Positions 8,783 through 18,157 of a stretch of 64,000 bases of DNA are shown piece after piece (positions within the stretch are counted from its first letter, which is position 1; each line of letters starts with the position of its first letter). The stretch is from Synechococcus sp. PCC 7336 (GTDB lineage: Bacteria > Cyanobacteriota > Cyanobacteriia > Thermostichales > PCC-7336), in contig NZ_CM001776.1 of assembly GCF_000332275.1 (NCBI RefSeq), positions 4,772,008 through 4,836,007 of the forward strand, read 5' to 3'. Both the position numbers and the translations under genes were made by a program. The notes under the pieces are model-generated. The model had not been told where the DNA came from and did not search any database. It was given only the letters and a program-made list of their open reading frames with translations.

Positions 8783-9097
8783 AGCCTGCCAACTTGTAAT
8801 GGGCAGACTTTAAATTTCTTAAACTTAGAGGTAGCCATTTAGGCTACCCAACCAGCTATTACTGGGGAGTTGTACTATAAGCATATGTCATCGTTACCGT
8901 ATCGTCAAGTACCTTTTCCTCAGAGGGACAAAAAACAGGGTTCTCGCTTGCCACCTAACATTTCATTGCACCGGAACGGAGGTTTAGGCTGTCGGCTGTG
9001 CTTGAGTACATCTCCGTCCGGTGAATTCTACCTTAGCGAGAGTACCCACGAACAGCGATCGCGATCTGCTGGCATGACAGGAGTTGGAGGTAAGCCC
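8783..9097. other. 315-base intergenic region with two inverted repeats
   Basis: No gene is seen here. A perfect 7-bp hairpin GGTAGCC-ATTTA-GGCTACC lies at 8829-8847, close to the NYN start. A second imperfect inverted repeat, CACCGGAACGGAG (8969-8981) against CTCCGTCCGGTG (9012-9023), lies in the leader of the rhodanese gene. Neither is followed by a T-run, so they are more likely regulatory or recombination structures than terminators. Confidence 0.5.
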
Positions 9098-9589
9098 GTG
9101 ACGAAATGGACCTCTCGTCCCCTAACCATCGGATTGAGCGTAGCCGTTCTCGTTGCTGCACTCTCTGCGGGGGTAGCCGCCTACGATGTGCGGGCTCGGT
9201 TTGATGCGAATGGCGTGCCCGAGGTCGAGGCGATCGCACTAATTGCTACCCCTGCGCCGCAACCGATTCTGCTGGTAGATGTGCGTTTTGGTTGGGAATA
9301 CGAGCGCGATCGCATTGGCGAAAGTGCCTTACTTCCACTGCCGCAATTGCGATCGAAGGCTGGAGTAGAACAATTGCGCGCACTCGTGGCAGAAGTGCAA
9401 CGGGAAACCGGACAGCAACCCGAGGTAGTGCTGTATTGCGAGCGAGGTGTTCGGTCCGCTCGGGCACAGCAGTACTTGGCCGAAGTCGGTATAGATGCCA
9501 GCAGTCTGGCTGGGGGCATTCGAGCTTGGCGACAGGAAGTCTCCGCCGAACGGGATACAGAAGTTCTAGCTGCAAACCGCCTATTTTAG
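9098..9589 (+). CDS. Membrane-anchored rhodanese-like protein
   Basis: Starting at GTG 9098 gives 163 residues; GGAGG at 9086-9090, seven bases upstream, decides this start over ATG 9074. The N-terminus has one signal-anchor helix (TIGLSVAVLVAALSAGVAAY). The rest is a single rhodanese domain: LLVDVRFGWEY opens it, the active-site loop is CERGVRS with the sulfur-accepting Cys, and AGGIRAW closes it. Rhodanese domains carry persulfide sulfur or act as regulatory modules. It is convergent with arsS, with 13 bases between stops. Confidence 0.85.
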   Translation: MTKWTSRPLTIGLSVAVLVAALSAGVAAYDVRARFDANGVPEVEAIALIATPAPQPILLVDVRFGWEYERDRIGESALLPLPQLRSKAGVEQLRALVAEVQRETGQQPEVVLYCERGVRSARAQQYLAEVGIDASSLAGGIRAWRQEVSAERDTEVLAANRLF

Positions 9590-9602
9590 CTGGAGCCATG
9601 AA

Positions 9603-10751
9603 TTACTTCTCAGTTGCCCCGCCGCAGGAACTGCCTGCCCCTGCCGTGCAGCCAAAGCAGTGGCGATCGGTCACAATAGTTCGCTGGGCCAATAATTCTG
9701 GATCGAAATTGTGGATGGTGGGGCGCTGTTTGTCCGGCAATGCTAATTCCAAATCCAGCATTTGATTGAAATCGCAATCGTAGATGCGGCCATCCCAGCC
9801 AATGGAGAGGGTATTGCGGCACATCAACCCCTCGATCGCCCCCGGATTGAACGCATTCACCAACAATTCCATATAGCTTTGCAAGTTATCTGACTCTTGC
9901 AACCATTCCAAATAGCGAGAGATGGGCATGTTATTGATGGCGATTAGGCGATCGAACGTGACGCCGTGGTTGCGCTCTAGCCCTTGTTTCCACTCTTGCT
10001 CCGCGCGCTCTCGATCGCGGCTTAAAAACGCGCCGACGGGATTGGTTACTAAGGTCAGGCGTCGTTTGGGGTTTCCTTGACCGTAGCCAGCGGCATTGAG
10101 TCGCTTGAGCGCTTCAATCGATTGCTCGTAGGTACCGTCCCCCCGTTGCGCATCGGTATTGCGCTGGCGGTAGTGGGGCAGCGAGCAAGCCACTTCTACA
10201 CCGCGATCCGCCAGCCATGCAGGTAAATCCTGTCGCCCCGGCAGCAGCAGCACGGTAAGGTTGCAGCGATCGATAACGTGCTTGCCTCGGGCGACGCATT
10301 GGTCCACCAAATAGCGGAAGTGGGGGTTGAGTTCGGGAGCTCCTCCCGTGATATCGACGGTATGGGCTTGCGTGCGATCGAGGGCGGCCAAACAGGCATC
10401 GATAGTGGCGCGATCCATATTTTCGCGGGTGCGATCGGGGCCGGCATCGACGTGACAGTGACGGCAGGCCATGTTGCACAACTTGCCGATGTTGATCTGA
10501 AAAATTTCGAGAGTACCGGGGGAAAGCCGTGCCCAATCGCTGTTGGCTAAGGCAGTCTTGAAGTCACTCGATTGGCTATTTTCGGCAATCTCTAGCTCCT
10601 GCAGGACGGCCAGTTGATGTTGAGGGGAGGCCAGGGGCGATCGGCGTCTCAATAGCGACAGGATCCGTTTGGGTCCAGCCTCGCTCGAATCGAGATCGAT
10701 CGCGGCAGGATCGACAGAAGCCCAAGCTGGGGTCGATACGATATCTTCCAT
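9603..10751 (-). CDS. arsS: Arsenosugar biosynthesis radical SAM protein (ArsS-like)
   Basis: 382 residues. The radical-SAM iron-sulfur motif is CRHCHVDAGPD preceded by NMA, giving CxxxCxxC as CNMACRHC near residue 92. A substrate or auxiliary cluster region at the C-terminus has CRNTLSIGWDGRIYDCDFNQML and a cysteine cluster CFGCTAGAGSSC. This arrangement matches the ArsS family that forms the ribose-arsenic bond of arsenosugars. The upstream gene on the same strand (38 bases away) encodes the AhpD-like protein usually found with it, which strengthens the assignment. No arsM or arsenic regulator is present in the window. Confidence 0.85.
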   Translation of the reverse strand: MEDIVSTPAWASVDPAAIDLDSSEAGPKRILSLLRRRSPLASPQHQLAVLQELEIAENSQSSDFKTALANSDWARLSPGTLEIFQINIGKLCNMACRHCHVDAGPDRTRENMDRATIDACLAALDRTQAHTVDITGGAPELNPHFRYLVDQCVARGKHVIDRCNLTVLLLPGRQDLPAWLADRGVEVACSLPHYRQRNTDAQRGDGTYEQSIEALKRLNAAGYGQGNPKRRLTLVTNPVGAFLSRDRERAEQEWKQGLERNHGVTFDRLIAINNMPISRYLEWLQESDNLQSYMELLVNAFNPGAIEGLMCRNTLSIGWDGRIYDCDFNQMLDLELALPDKQRPTIHNFDPELLAQRTIVTDRHCFGCTAGAGSSCGGATEK

Positions 10752-10789
10752 TGCAAACGGTCCTCAAGCGGTTTAGATGAATGGTTGGC

Positions 10790-11122
10790 TTACATCGAGA
10801 TCTGGTTGACGCGATCGAGCATTTGCAGCCCGTGAATGAGCGAGGCCCCGCCGCGAATGGCTGCGGCCACATGCACCGCCTCGGTCATTTCCTCCAGATC
10901 GGCCCCCTGCTGCAACGATTCCTGGCTGTACGCCTCAATGCAGTAGGGGCATTGCACGGTATGGGAGACGGCCAAGGCAATCAATGCTTTTTCTCGCTTC
11001 GAGAGCGCTCCACCGGCAAATACTGAATTGTAGTAGGCAAAAAACTTCTCGGCTAGCTCGGGATTACCTTCGCCGATTTTGCTGAAGTTGGGCAGGTGCT
11101 CTGGTTTGTAGTAATCGCTCAT
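10790..11122 (-). CDS. AhpD-like (carboxymuconolactone decarboxylase fold) partner of ArsS
   Basis: 110 residues from ATG 11122, reading MSDYYKPEHLPNF; an open frame runs 30 bases further upstream. The CxxC redox pair is visible in CPYCIEAYSQ, followed by the conserved downstream His in VHVAAAIRGG. The fold is that of AhpD peroxidase-like proteins. In other genomes this subfamily sits beside arsS, and here arsS follows 38 bases later on the same strand, so the two are probably co-transcribed. The chemical role in arsenosugar synthesis is not established. Confidence 0.85.
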   Translation of the reverse strand: MSDYYKPEHLPNFSKIGEGNPELAEKFFAYYNSVFAGGALSKREKALIALAVSHTVQCPYCIEAYSQESLQQGADLEEMTEAVHVAAAIRGGASLIHGLQMLDRVNQISM

Positions 11123-11315
11123 GCGTTTGGGAAGCTCGCGATACGATTGCACACCAGACTACTCTACGACTGTGGTGACTGACTAAAAGCACGATGAGAA
11201 TATCCGAAGTTGACAGATTGTTGCACGCCCTTCGAGGAGGTTGGCTTTCGCAACGATTCTGACGATCGCGAGGTCTAGGCGTCATAATAGCTGGGCACCT
11301 CTGCTGTTCGATCGT

Positions 11316-12521
11316 ATGTCTGACATCAACGGCACTATGCTGCAGTGCTTTCACAGCTTCTCGCCCCCTAGCAACAAGCTGTGGCAATCGCTAGCCGATC
11401 GGGCTTCACAGCTGGCGACAGTTGGATTCACTGCCCTTTGGTTGCCCCCGGCTCATACCGTCAGTCAGATGGACGGTCTCGATGAATTGTTGTCCGAAGC
11501 GTGGCTACACCCAGGAACGCCTGACTTCGGTTCTAGCGCCGCCTCATTGCGGCAGTACAACCAGGGGGGAGAATTGGCCGCGACCGTCAAGGCACTGCAG
11601 GCCGAACAAATGCAGGTCTATGCCGACATTGTGTTTCACGGCGAATCGGGGATTGTGCGCGATCGCCTGCCGGAGTGGAGCCGCTGGTTTTTAGAGGTAA
11701 CGGGGGTGAACGGATTTCGGTTGGATGCAGCGATCGATTTGCCGTTTGAGGCGATCGCCGCTTGGCTCGACAGCCTCGATCGCACCGCTCGAGATCGAGG
11801 GCTGTTGCCTGGAAAGTCGCTGTTCAACTTTGGCGAATATTGGTTGGGGGATGTGGGGCCGCTGCGCTGGTTTCTAGGCGAAACAAAGCACCGCTTGGCG
11901 TTGCTGGACGTGCCGCTGCACTACAACTTTCACCACGCCAGTCGCGCAGGCGATCGGTACGATCTGCGCCAAATCTTTCGGGGAACGCTAGTGCAAGAAT
12001 GCTCCAGCCGAGCGGTCACGTTTGTGGACAACCACCACAGCCAGCCGCTAGAGATACACGACTCAGTGGTGGAAGCTTGGTTCAAGCCGCTGGCCTATGC
12101 CCTCATCTTGCTGCGCCAGGGAGGGTATCCCAGTGTTTTCTGTGCCGATTATGATGGCGCGGAGTATGAAGGAAGGGGGGGAGACGGACACACTTATCAC
12201 ATCGTGATGGATTCCCATCAGTGGTTCATCGATCGCTTGATGGAGGCCCGCACCCACTACGCTTATGGCGAGCAGCGAGATTATTTTGACGAGTCCCATT
12301 TGGTGGGGTGGACCCGCTGGGGCAATCGCGATCGCCCCAAAACCATGGCGGTGGCCATGAGCAATCGGTCGGGAGGGATGAAGCGCATGGATGTAGCTCG
12401 GCCCAATGCGGCCTACCGCGACATTACCGAACAGGTTTCCCATCTGGTATATTCGGACCCGTCTGGGTGGGGGGAGTTTGTCTGTCAGCCAGGATCGGTA
12501 TCTGTTTGGGTGGAAATATGA
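11316..12521 (+). CDS. Compact GH13 alpha-amylase-type enzyme lacking domain B
   Basis: 401 residues from ATG 11316 (an alternative is ATG 11337, MLQCFHSF). It is GH13-like: GFTALWLPPAH, then VYADIVFHG in the place of the usual DVVxNH, then GFRLDAAID with the nucleophile Asp137, NFGEYW with the acid Glu174, and TFVDNHHSQP with Asp238. Only about 30 residues separate the first and second motifs, where cytoplasmic alpha-amylases carry domain B, so that domain is missing and the family's conserved NH is altered. Substrate is uncertain. The stop overlaps the next ATG (ATGA), so translation with the MscS channel is probably coupled. Confidence 0.8.
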   Translation: MSDINGTMLQCFHSFSPPSNKLWQSLADRASQLATVGFTALWLPPAHTVSQMDGLDELLSEAWLHPGTPDFGSSAASLRQYNQGGELAATVKALQAEQMQVYADIVFHGESGIVRDRLPEWSRWFLEVTGVNGFRLDAAIDLPFEAIAAWLDSLDRTARDRGLLPGKSLFNFGEYWLGDVGPLRWFLGETKHRLALLDVPLHYNFHHASRAGDRYDLRQIFRGTLVQECSSRAVTFVDNHHSQPLEIHDSVVEAWFKPLAYALILLRQGGYPSVFCADYDGAEYEGRGGDGHTYHIVMDSHQWFIDRLMEARTHYAYGEQRDYFDESHLVGWTRWGNRDRPKTMAVAMSNRSGGMKRMDVARPNAAYRDITEQVSHLVYSDPSGWGEFVCQPGSVSVWVEI

Positions 12522-14338
12522 AAGTTCGCGATCGACGTTGGCTTGTGGGCTTACTACTGGGGGCGATCGCCAGTTTGGCGTTCAGTTGGCAACCTGCCCC
12601 TGCCGCCAATCCCCCTCAATTCGTGGCCCAATTCCCCGATCTCGGGCTAGACGAGTTAGTCAATCCGCGGTTCGAGTCGTTCGATTCAGAGATTGAAACC
12701 AGTTGGGTAGTTTTCGACGGTCGCCAAGTGATTTTAGTGGCGGCCCCAGCAGCGATGACCAGTCCTGAGGAAAGCGAACCCATTTCCCCAGCCGATAACC
12801 GCGCTCGCCAAATTGAGAGGCAACTGCGAGCGATCGCCCGCGAGGCCGTTGCCAGTCCGACGCTACCTGAGGTCCGCGCCGTTCGGGAGGATGGACGCGG
12901 CTTTCTGGTGATTGAAGTGGACGGTCAATATCTCATGAGCGTGACGAACCTGGATGCTCAGATCGCAGGGGTTTCCTTGCCTGTGAGAGCCCAAGAGATC
13001 GTCAAAAGTGTAGATGCCGCATTATTGCGGGCTCGACAGGAGCGCTCGCACCGCTATCTCGTTCGACAGGGAATTGTGGCAGGGCTTTTGGTCGCGGGCT
13101 TAGCGGGATCGAGTCTGTTTATCTGTTGGCTAAAAAAGCAATCGAGCCGGCAACACGAACGCACCCTCGCGCAACTCGAAGAGGAAACTGCAGATTTAGC
13201 GCCATCGGAAGATCTCGAAGCCCCCCCATCGGACAATATTGACGAAGCAACCGAAGTCAAGCGGGTTGCGGCAGAACAGGCCCGAGAGGAGCAGAAAAAA
13301 CGCATCCAAATGCACGACGATCTATTCCAGTTTTGGCTTCAGCTCGCGCTAATTTCAATCTGGCTGGTCGGTCTTTTGTATGGTTTGGGGCTGTTCGTTC
13401 AAACGCGACCGTTGCAGTTAATTGCCCTGCGCTGGATTCAAGGCTCACTGTTTCAACTCGCTGCCGTTATCCTGGTAGTTTATGTTTTGCTGCGGTCGAG
13501 CTATGTGGGGATTAACCGGCTGTTTGCCGCTATCAGCGAAGGCTCTCTCTGGAGGATAGACAGCACTTCCGATCGCCTGTCCAAACGCATTCAGACCATT
13601 TCGGGGGTCTTGAAAAGTATTGCGACGATCGCGATTGTCGGTGGCGGCATTCTAGTGGGTCTATCGGTGCTCAGCATTAACATCGGCCCCATCTTGGCAG
13701 GGGCTGGAATTTTGGGATTGGCGGTCTCATTTGGCGCTCAAAGCTTGGTCAAAGATGTCATCAATGGCTTTTTTATTCTGTTAGAAGATCAGTTTAGTGT
13801 GGGGGATGTGATTGCCACGAGCGGTGTGGCTGGATTTGTAGAGGATCTCAATTTGCGCGTCACGCGACTGCGCAGTGCCGATGGCAATTTGATTGTGATT
13901 CCCAATGGCAATATCTCGACTGTCGAAAATCTGACCAATGGGTTTTCGCGTGCCAATTTAAGCATTGAGGTGGCTTATAACACCGATCTCGATCTCGCGA
14001 TCGCCACAATCGGCAAAACGGCCAATGACATGGCTGCCGATCCCGACTGGAAAGAGCTGATTGTCCAAGACCCTCAAGTGCTTGGGGTGGATGCCTTTGG
14101 AGACAACAGCATCACCATCCGTATTTGGATCGATACGCAACCCCTCAAGCAATGGTCGGTGGCACGAGAATTTCGCCTGCGACTCAAAAAGGCCCTCGAT
14201 CGCGCAGGCATCTCCATCCCGTTCCCGCAGCGATCGATCTGGTTTGAATCGCCTCTGCGGACGTTAGACAAGAGTCTGAATGAGAGTGAATTGCAGCAAT
14301 TAGTGACACTGCGATCGTCCGGTCGGGAGGGCAAGTGA
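12518..14338 (+). CDS. MscS-family mechanosensitive channel
   Basis: 606 residues from ATG 12518. It begins with a signal peptide (LLLGAIASLAFSW, then APAA), then a periplasmic region of about 150 residues. One membrane helix (GIVAGLLVAGLAGSSLFICW) is followed by an acidic coiled coil, and three or more helices lead to the pore-lining segment GPILAGAGILGLAVSFGAQS and the beta domain (FILLEDQFSVGDVI, IPNGNIS). MscS channels release solutes upon hypoosmotic shock. The long extracytoplasmic N-terminus makes this larger than the 286-residue E. coli MscS. It overlaps the GH13 gene by 4 bases. Confidence 0.9.
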   Translation: MKVRDRRWLVGLLLGAIASLAFSWQPAPAANPPQFVAQFPDLGLDELVNPRFESFDSEIETSWVVFDGRQVILVAAPAAMTSPEESEPISPADNRARQIERQLRAIAREAVASPTLPEVRAVREDGRGFLVIEVDGQYLMSVTNLDAQIAGVSLPVRAQEIVKSVDAALLRARQERSHRYLVRQGIVAGLLVAGLAGSSLFICWLKKQSSRQHERTLAQLEEETADLAPSEDLEAPPSDNIDEATEVKRVAAEQAREEQKKRIQMHDDLFQFWLQLALISIWLVGLLYGLGLFVQTRPLQLIALRWIQGSLFQLAAVILVVYVLLRSSYVGINRLFAAISEGSLWRIDSTSDRLSKRIQTISGVLKSIATIAIVGGGILVGLSVLSINIGPILAGAGILGLAVSFGAQSLVKDVINGFFILLEDQFSVGDVIATSGVAGFVEDLNLRVTRLRSADGNLIVIPNGNISTVENLTNGFSRANLSIEVAYNTDLDLAIATIGKTANDMAADPDWKELIVQDPQVLGVDAFGDNSITIRIWIDTQPLKQWSVAREFRLRLKKALDRAGISIPFPQRSIWFESPLRTLDKSLNESELQQLVTLRSSGREGK

Positions 14339-14426
14339 GGTGGGCAAAGACGTTGTGCGAGCGATCGCTCAATCTAACGATTGCCGTTGAGGCGATCGCG
14401 ATAAGTCAGTTCGAGCCGATGGTTGC

Positions 14427-15101
14427 TCAACGCAGACTGCTGTAGCTGGACTCGATCGCGCTGTCGCGAATGCGAGCCACCAGTGCGGCAAGGTTGCCCC
14501 TGTTGACGCGATAGCTAATGGGATGGGCCACTAAACGGGCAGTACTCTCGTAGATACATTCCAGCTCCACCAGCCCGTTTTCCCGTAGGGTGCGGCCGGT
14601 GGCCACCAAATCGACGATCGCCTCTGCCATTCCTGTCAGTGGAGCCAATTCCACCGACCCGTAGAGGGGGATTATTTCCACCGGTAGATCCAACCCCTCG
14701 AAATAGTCGGCAGCACAATTGACAAACTTGGAGGCAATACGAGCGTTGGGAGGTAGGTCCCGAGCAGACGTGTAGGAGCTATCTTGCTTAACCGCCACTG
14801 ACATGCGGCAGCCGCCAAACTTGAGATCGGCTAATTGAGCGACACGAGCTCGCTTTTCCCGCAACACGTCGTAACCTGCCACACCCAACTGAGCCTGACC
14901 GTATTCCACATAGACCGGCACATCGTGGGTGCGCACCAGCAGGGCTTCGTAGCGATTGCCATCGGGACTGATGGGGGAGGTGACTCGCAAAAGACGATTG
15001 CTTTTGTCGAGCAGTTGGCTGAAGTCAATGCCCACCCGTTGAAACAGGGCAATCCCTCCTGCCAGTAATTCCCCTTTCGCTAAAGCTACAGTGACGGTCA
15101 T
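14427..15101 (-). CDS. hisG: ATP phosphoribosyltransferase, short form
   Basis: 224 residues, the short HisG form that needs HisZ. It joins ATP and PRPP in the first step of histidine synthesis. Recognised by [12 protein letters not shown] at the start, the motif [18 protein letters not shown], and the PRPP loop [18 protein letters not shown] near residue 160. The long-form regulatory C-terminal domain is absent, as expected. The start overlaps the hisZ stop by 4 bases, so the two subunits are translationally coupled. Confidence 0.93.
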   Translation of the reverse strand: MTVTVALAKGELLAGGIALFQRVGIDFSQLLDKSNRLLRVTSPISPDGNRYEALLVRTHDVPVYVEYGQAQLGVAGYDVLREKRARVAQLADLKFGGCRMSVAVKQDSSYTSARDLPPNARIASKFVNCAADYFEGLDLPVEIIPLYGSVELAPLTGMAEAIVDLVATGRTLRENGLVELECIYESTARLVAHPISYRVNRGNLAALVARIRDSAIESSYSSLR

Positions 15102-16351
15102 GACAGGGCCTCCTGCAAGCGCGTGACGGCAGACAGGTGGGTGGTGGTGCTGTGGTGGCTGCCGTCAGCTTGTACCCAAGTAATTTCGGCGATACCGCAG
15201 GTTCGGGCGTAGGCAGCAATCTCTTCAGGGGTGCGATTGCCCCGAGCAGTGGCAAACTCCCCCAATAATTCGATTTCAATGCTGTGCTCGGGGGATTGCG
15301 ATCGCCATTCCGCCGCCAGCCGCAACACCGCCGGGACGGCGGCAGCGTCGAGGGGCACCAGCAGGGTCTGGGGTGCAGTCAAGCCATCGGGCAGTTGGCC
15401 CGTAGACTGCAACACCCGCTGCAGCGCCTCCAAAGTGAGAGAAAAACCAATCCCTGCCTGTTGTTCGCCTGCAGGGCTGTAGAGACCGAATAGCGAGTCA
15501 TAGCGACCGCCCAAGCCCAATTGTTCGGTCCCGCTGACTGCTTCGAACATCATGCCAGTATAGTAGCGGTACCCTTCCAGCAGGCTGAGATCGAGTACGA
15601 GGGGCACCTCCTGCTGGGTCAGAACCCCGCACAAGCGTTCGAGATCTCGCACCCGCCGTCGCTGCTGACTGGGTAACGACATCCCTTGCAGTTGGGCGAA
15701 GACCTGTTGGGGTTGACCGCGCAAGTCGAGCACCTGCAAGGCGGCTTGGCGATCGCGCTCGGGAATTTCGGCAGTTTCGAGACCGACGCGATCGAGCTCG
15801 AGAATGGCCCGCTGCACCAGCGGCTGAGCGGAGGGAGAGATGGCACCGAGCAGGCTTTGGGTCAGGCTCACCTCCCCTAAAATCAGCGTCCAATTATCTA
15901 AATTCAAGGCCCGCAAGCAGTCTGCCAACAGTAGTATCACTTCAGCATCGGCCAACCACCCCGGTGCGCCAATCAGTTCTACCCCCGCCTGGAAAAACTC
16001 CTTTTCGTGGCGCGTATTGCGAAACACATTGGTGTTGTAGTAGAGGCGTAGGGGCAGGGCCGCACCCGCCATGCGAGTGGCGGCGGCACGGGCGATCGAG
16101 GCGGTCAGTTCCGGTCGCAACCCCAGGGTTGTCCCTTCGCTATCGCGCAACTGCAGCACCGTATCGGGATCGACAGCTCCTCCGGCCACAAGGGTATCCA
16201 GTCGCTCTAGTGTAGGGGTAATAATGCGGCGATAGCCCCATTGCCGGAAGGTTTGGCGGAGGTGTTTTTCCACCCATTGCTTCTGCGCTACGTCCAGCGG
16301 GAGGAGATCCCGCGCCCCCGATGGAGGACGGTGAAAGGTGGATTTTGTCAT
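15098..16351 (-). CDS. hisZ: ATP phosphoribosyltransferase regulatory subunit
   Basis: 417 residues resembling the catalytic core of histidyl-tRNA synthetase (motif 2-like [15 protein letters not shown], then [16 protein letters not shown]; motif 3-like [11 protein letters not shown]). In the HisZ family this fold no longer aminoacylates. It binds histidine and activates short HisG in a hetero-octamer. The C-terminal anticodon-binding domain of true HisRS is missing or strongly altered. Its position directly before short-form hisG, with a 4-base overlap, supports HisZ rather than HisS. Confidence 0.92.
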   Translation of the reverse strand: MTKSTFHRPPSGARDLLPLDVAQKQWVEKHLRQTFRQWGYRRIITPTLERLDTLVAGGAVDPDTVLQLRDSEGTTLGLRPELTASIARAAATRMAGAALPLRLYYNTNVFRNTRHEKEFFQAGVELIGAPGWLADAEVILLLADCLRALNLDNWTLILGEVSLTQSLLGAISPSAQPLVQRAILELDRVGLETAEIPERDRQAALQVLDLRGQPQQVFAQLQGMSLPSQQRRRVRDLERLCGVLTQQEVPLVLDLSLLEGYRYYTGMMFEAVSGTEQLGLGGRYDSLFGLYSPAGEQQAGIGFSLTLEALQRVLQSTGQLPDGLTAPQTLLVPLDAAAVPAVLRLAAEWRSQSPEHSIEIELLGEFATARGNRTPEEIAAYARTCGIAEITWVQADGSHHSTTTHLSAVTRLQEALS

Positions 16352-16445
16352 GGCCTAAGTCCGAGTCAGTCCGAGCCAGATTCAATCTACCAAGCTCTCG
16401 GACGAGATTGGCGAGGAGTTTTGGGGAGGGAGGGCTGCAGAAGCC

Positions 16446-17693
16446 CTATTGTTTGAGTTGAAAAATCCGTTCGATCGCATCGGACACCATGCGATCGGGA
16501 GTGGATGCCCCCGAGGTAACCCCGACCGCAATCGCACCTGCGGGCAACCAGTTTTGGCTGATTTGAATGCCGCCGTGCAGGGTTTGGTGGCGAATGCTAT
16601 TGTCGTCGCGAATACAGGCAGGACCGTCAATGTGGAAGGACTTGAGCCCTTTGGCGGTGGCAATTTCCTGCAGGTGGGTGGTGTTGGAAGAATTAAATCC
16701 GCCAATCACCACCATCAGATCGAGCGGTTCTTCAACTAGCTCGAACATGGCATCCTGACGCTCTTGGGTGGCATTGCAAATGGTGTTGAAGCTAATGAAA
16801 TGATCGTCCAATTCCTGCGGACCGTATTTGCGCAGCATGGTGGTTTCGAACAATTTGGCGATCGCCTTCGTTTCCCCTTCCAGCATCGTGGTTTGGTTGG
16901 CAATGCCCACCCGCTCCAAATCGGTATTGGGGTCGAAGCCTGCCGACATCGCCTTCTCAAATTTCTGCATAAACTCTGTCCGCAGTTCGGGCTGTGCGGC
17001 TGGGTCGTCTGCAGCGTGAAGGATGTAGTGGGCGACGTAGCGGGCTTGCTCCATATCCAGCACGATTAAGTACTTGTCGGCAAAAGAGCTGGTGGCGATG
17101 GTTTCTTCGTGGGCGTATTTGCCGTGGATGATGGAGGTAAATTCGCGGGTGCGGTGCTTATCCACCTGGTTCCAAACGCGAGAGACCCAGGGGCAGGTGG
17201 TATCGACAATTTCGTTGCCGTTTTGCTGGAAAAATTCCATCTCTTGCAGGCTGGCTCCAAATGCGGGCCAGAGGATGACATCGCCTGGAGAAATTTTGGA
17301 GAAGTCTTTAACGCCGTCCTGTTGCACCACAAACCGAACGCCCATGTTGCTCAACTGCTGGTTCACTTGGGGATTGTGAATAATTTCGTTGGTGATCCAC
17401 AACTGGCGATCGGGGAAGCGACGGCGGGCTTCGTAGGCGTATTCAATCGCCCGCTCTACCCCCCAGCAAAAGCCGAAGGATTGAGCCAGCTTAATGGTGA
17501 CATCTCCTCGGGTGTAGGTGTAGCCGTTGGCGCGGATGGTTTCGACCAATGTGCTTTTGTACTGTGTCTGGAGTTCGTCGCGAATGGTCTCTTGCAGTTC
17601 GGGAAACCCCTTGGCATAGTAGGTGTCGGACCGACGCAGGGTCTGTCGCAGGGCTTTAGGATTGCTAGTGGCGGAAGCGGTGGATTCAGTCAT
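16446..17693 (-). CDS. ispH: 4-hydroxy-3-methylbut-2-enyl diphosphate reductase
   Basis: 415 residues from ATG 17693. IspH is the iron-sulfur enzyme that forms IPP and DMAPP in the last step of the MEP isoprenoid pathway. The three cluster cysteines are in [18 protein letters not shown] and TICNATQER. Substrate-binding histidines are in [10 protein letters not shown] and HGKYAHEET. The protein has the N-terminal extension and insertions of the cyanobacterial/plant type, which uses ferredoxin as electron donor. An open frame continues 90 bases upstream, but the ATG at 17693 gives the conserved start MTESTAS. Confidence 0.93.
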   Translation of the reverse strand: MTESTASATSNPKALRQTLRRSDTYYAKGFPELQETIRDELQTQYKSTLVETIRANGYTYTRGDVTIKLAQSFGFCWGVERAIEYAYEARRRFPDRQLWITNEIIHNPQVNQQLSNMGVRFVVQQDGVKDFSKISPGDVILWPAFGASLQEMEFFQQNGNEIVDTTCPWVSRVWNQVDKHRTREFTSIIHGKYAHEETIATSSFADKYLIVLDMEQARYVAHYILHAADDPAAQPELRTEFMQKFEKAMSAGFDPNTDLERVGIANQTTMLEGETKAIAKLFETTMLRKYGPQELDDHFISFNTICNATQERQDAMFELVEEPLDLMVVIGGFNSSNTTHLQEIATAKGLKSFHIDGPACIRDDNSIRHQTLHGGIQISQNWLPAGAIAVGVTSGASTPDRMVSDAIERIFQLKQ

Positions 17694-17840
17694 TGCGGAG
17701 GTGCAGCCAGCCAAAACTAGTTTCAGCTTACGCCAAGATGCGGGTCGTGTTGTTGGTTTGGTAGCCTGAATCGCGCGGCCCATCGATCGCCACTGGCGAT
17801 CGCAGTCTGTAACAATGGGTTAGTCTACAGAGAAGATCGG

Positions 17841-17922
17841 GCCGCAGTGACATCGCGCTTGCCGCAGTAACATCATCGTGCTTGCCGCAGTAACATCATC
17901 GCGCTTGCCGCTCGAACATCAC
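17841..17922 (+). repeat. Short tandem repeat upstream of petG
   Basis: Four head-to-tail units each starting GCCGC: 17841-17860 (20 bases), 17861-17883 and 17884-17906 (23 bases each, differing at one position), and a degenerate fourth from 17907. The consensus is GCCGCAGTAACATCATCG followed by CGCTT. The array ends about 30 bases before the petG start and so lies in its promoter or leader. Confidence 0.8.
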
Positions 17923-17952
17923 ATTGAAGTCGAATTAAACAGGAGAATTTTC

Positions 17953-18066
17953 GTGGTTGAACCTCTTTTGCTAGGCATCGTTCTGGGCATGGTTGCGGTC
18001 ACCCTAATTGGTCTTTTCGTCGCTGCCTATACCCAATACCGCCGCAGCAACACCTTCGGTCTGTAA
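17953..18066 (+). CDS. petG: Cytochrome b6-f complex subunit 5
   Basis: 37 residues starting at GTG 17953, with AGGAG at 17941-17945. The sequence [12 protein letters not shown], a single membrane helix and the end [14 protein letters not shown] are diagnostic of PetG, a small thylakoid-membrane subunit needed for assembly and stability of the cytochrome b6-f complex. The gene is monocistronic here, preceded by the 82-base tandem repeat and followed after 91 bases by panC-cmk. Confidence 0.93.
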   Translation: MVEPLLLGIVLGMVAVTLIGLFVAAYTQYRRSNTFGL

Positions 18067-18157
18067 CGACCTCCCACTCGATTCGGGCTGAATGTGCTCC
18101 ATTTGACAAATGGTTTCCCTCCTGTGACTCTGATGCAGTCCGGCATTTGTATTGCAC

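Noticed and set aside
17841-17922. CRISPR array
   Set aside because: The units are contiguous tandem repeats with no spacers between them, and no cas gene is present.
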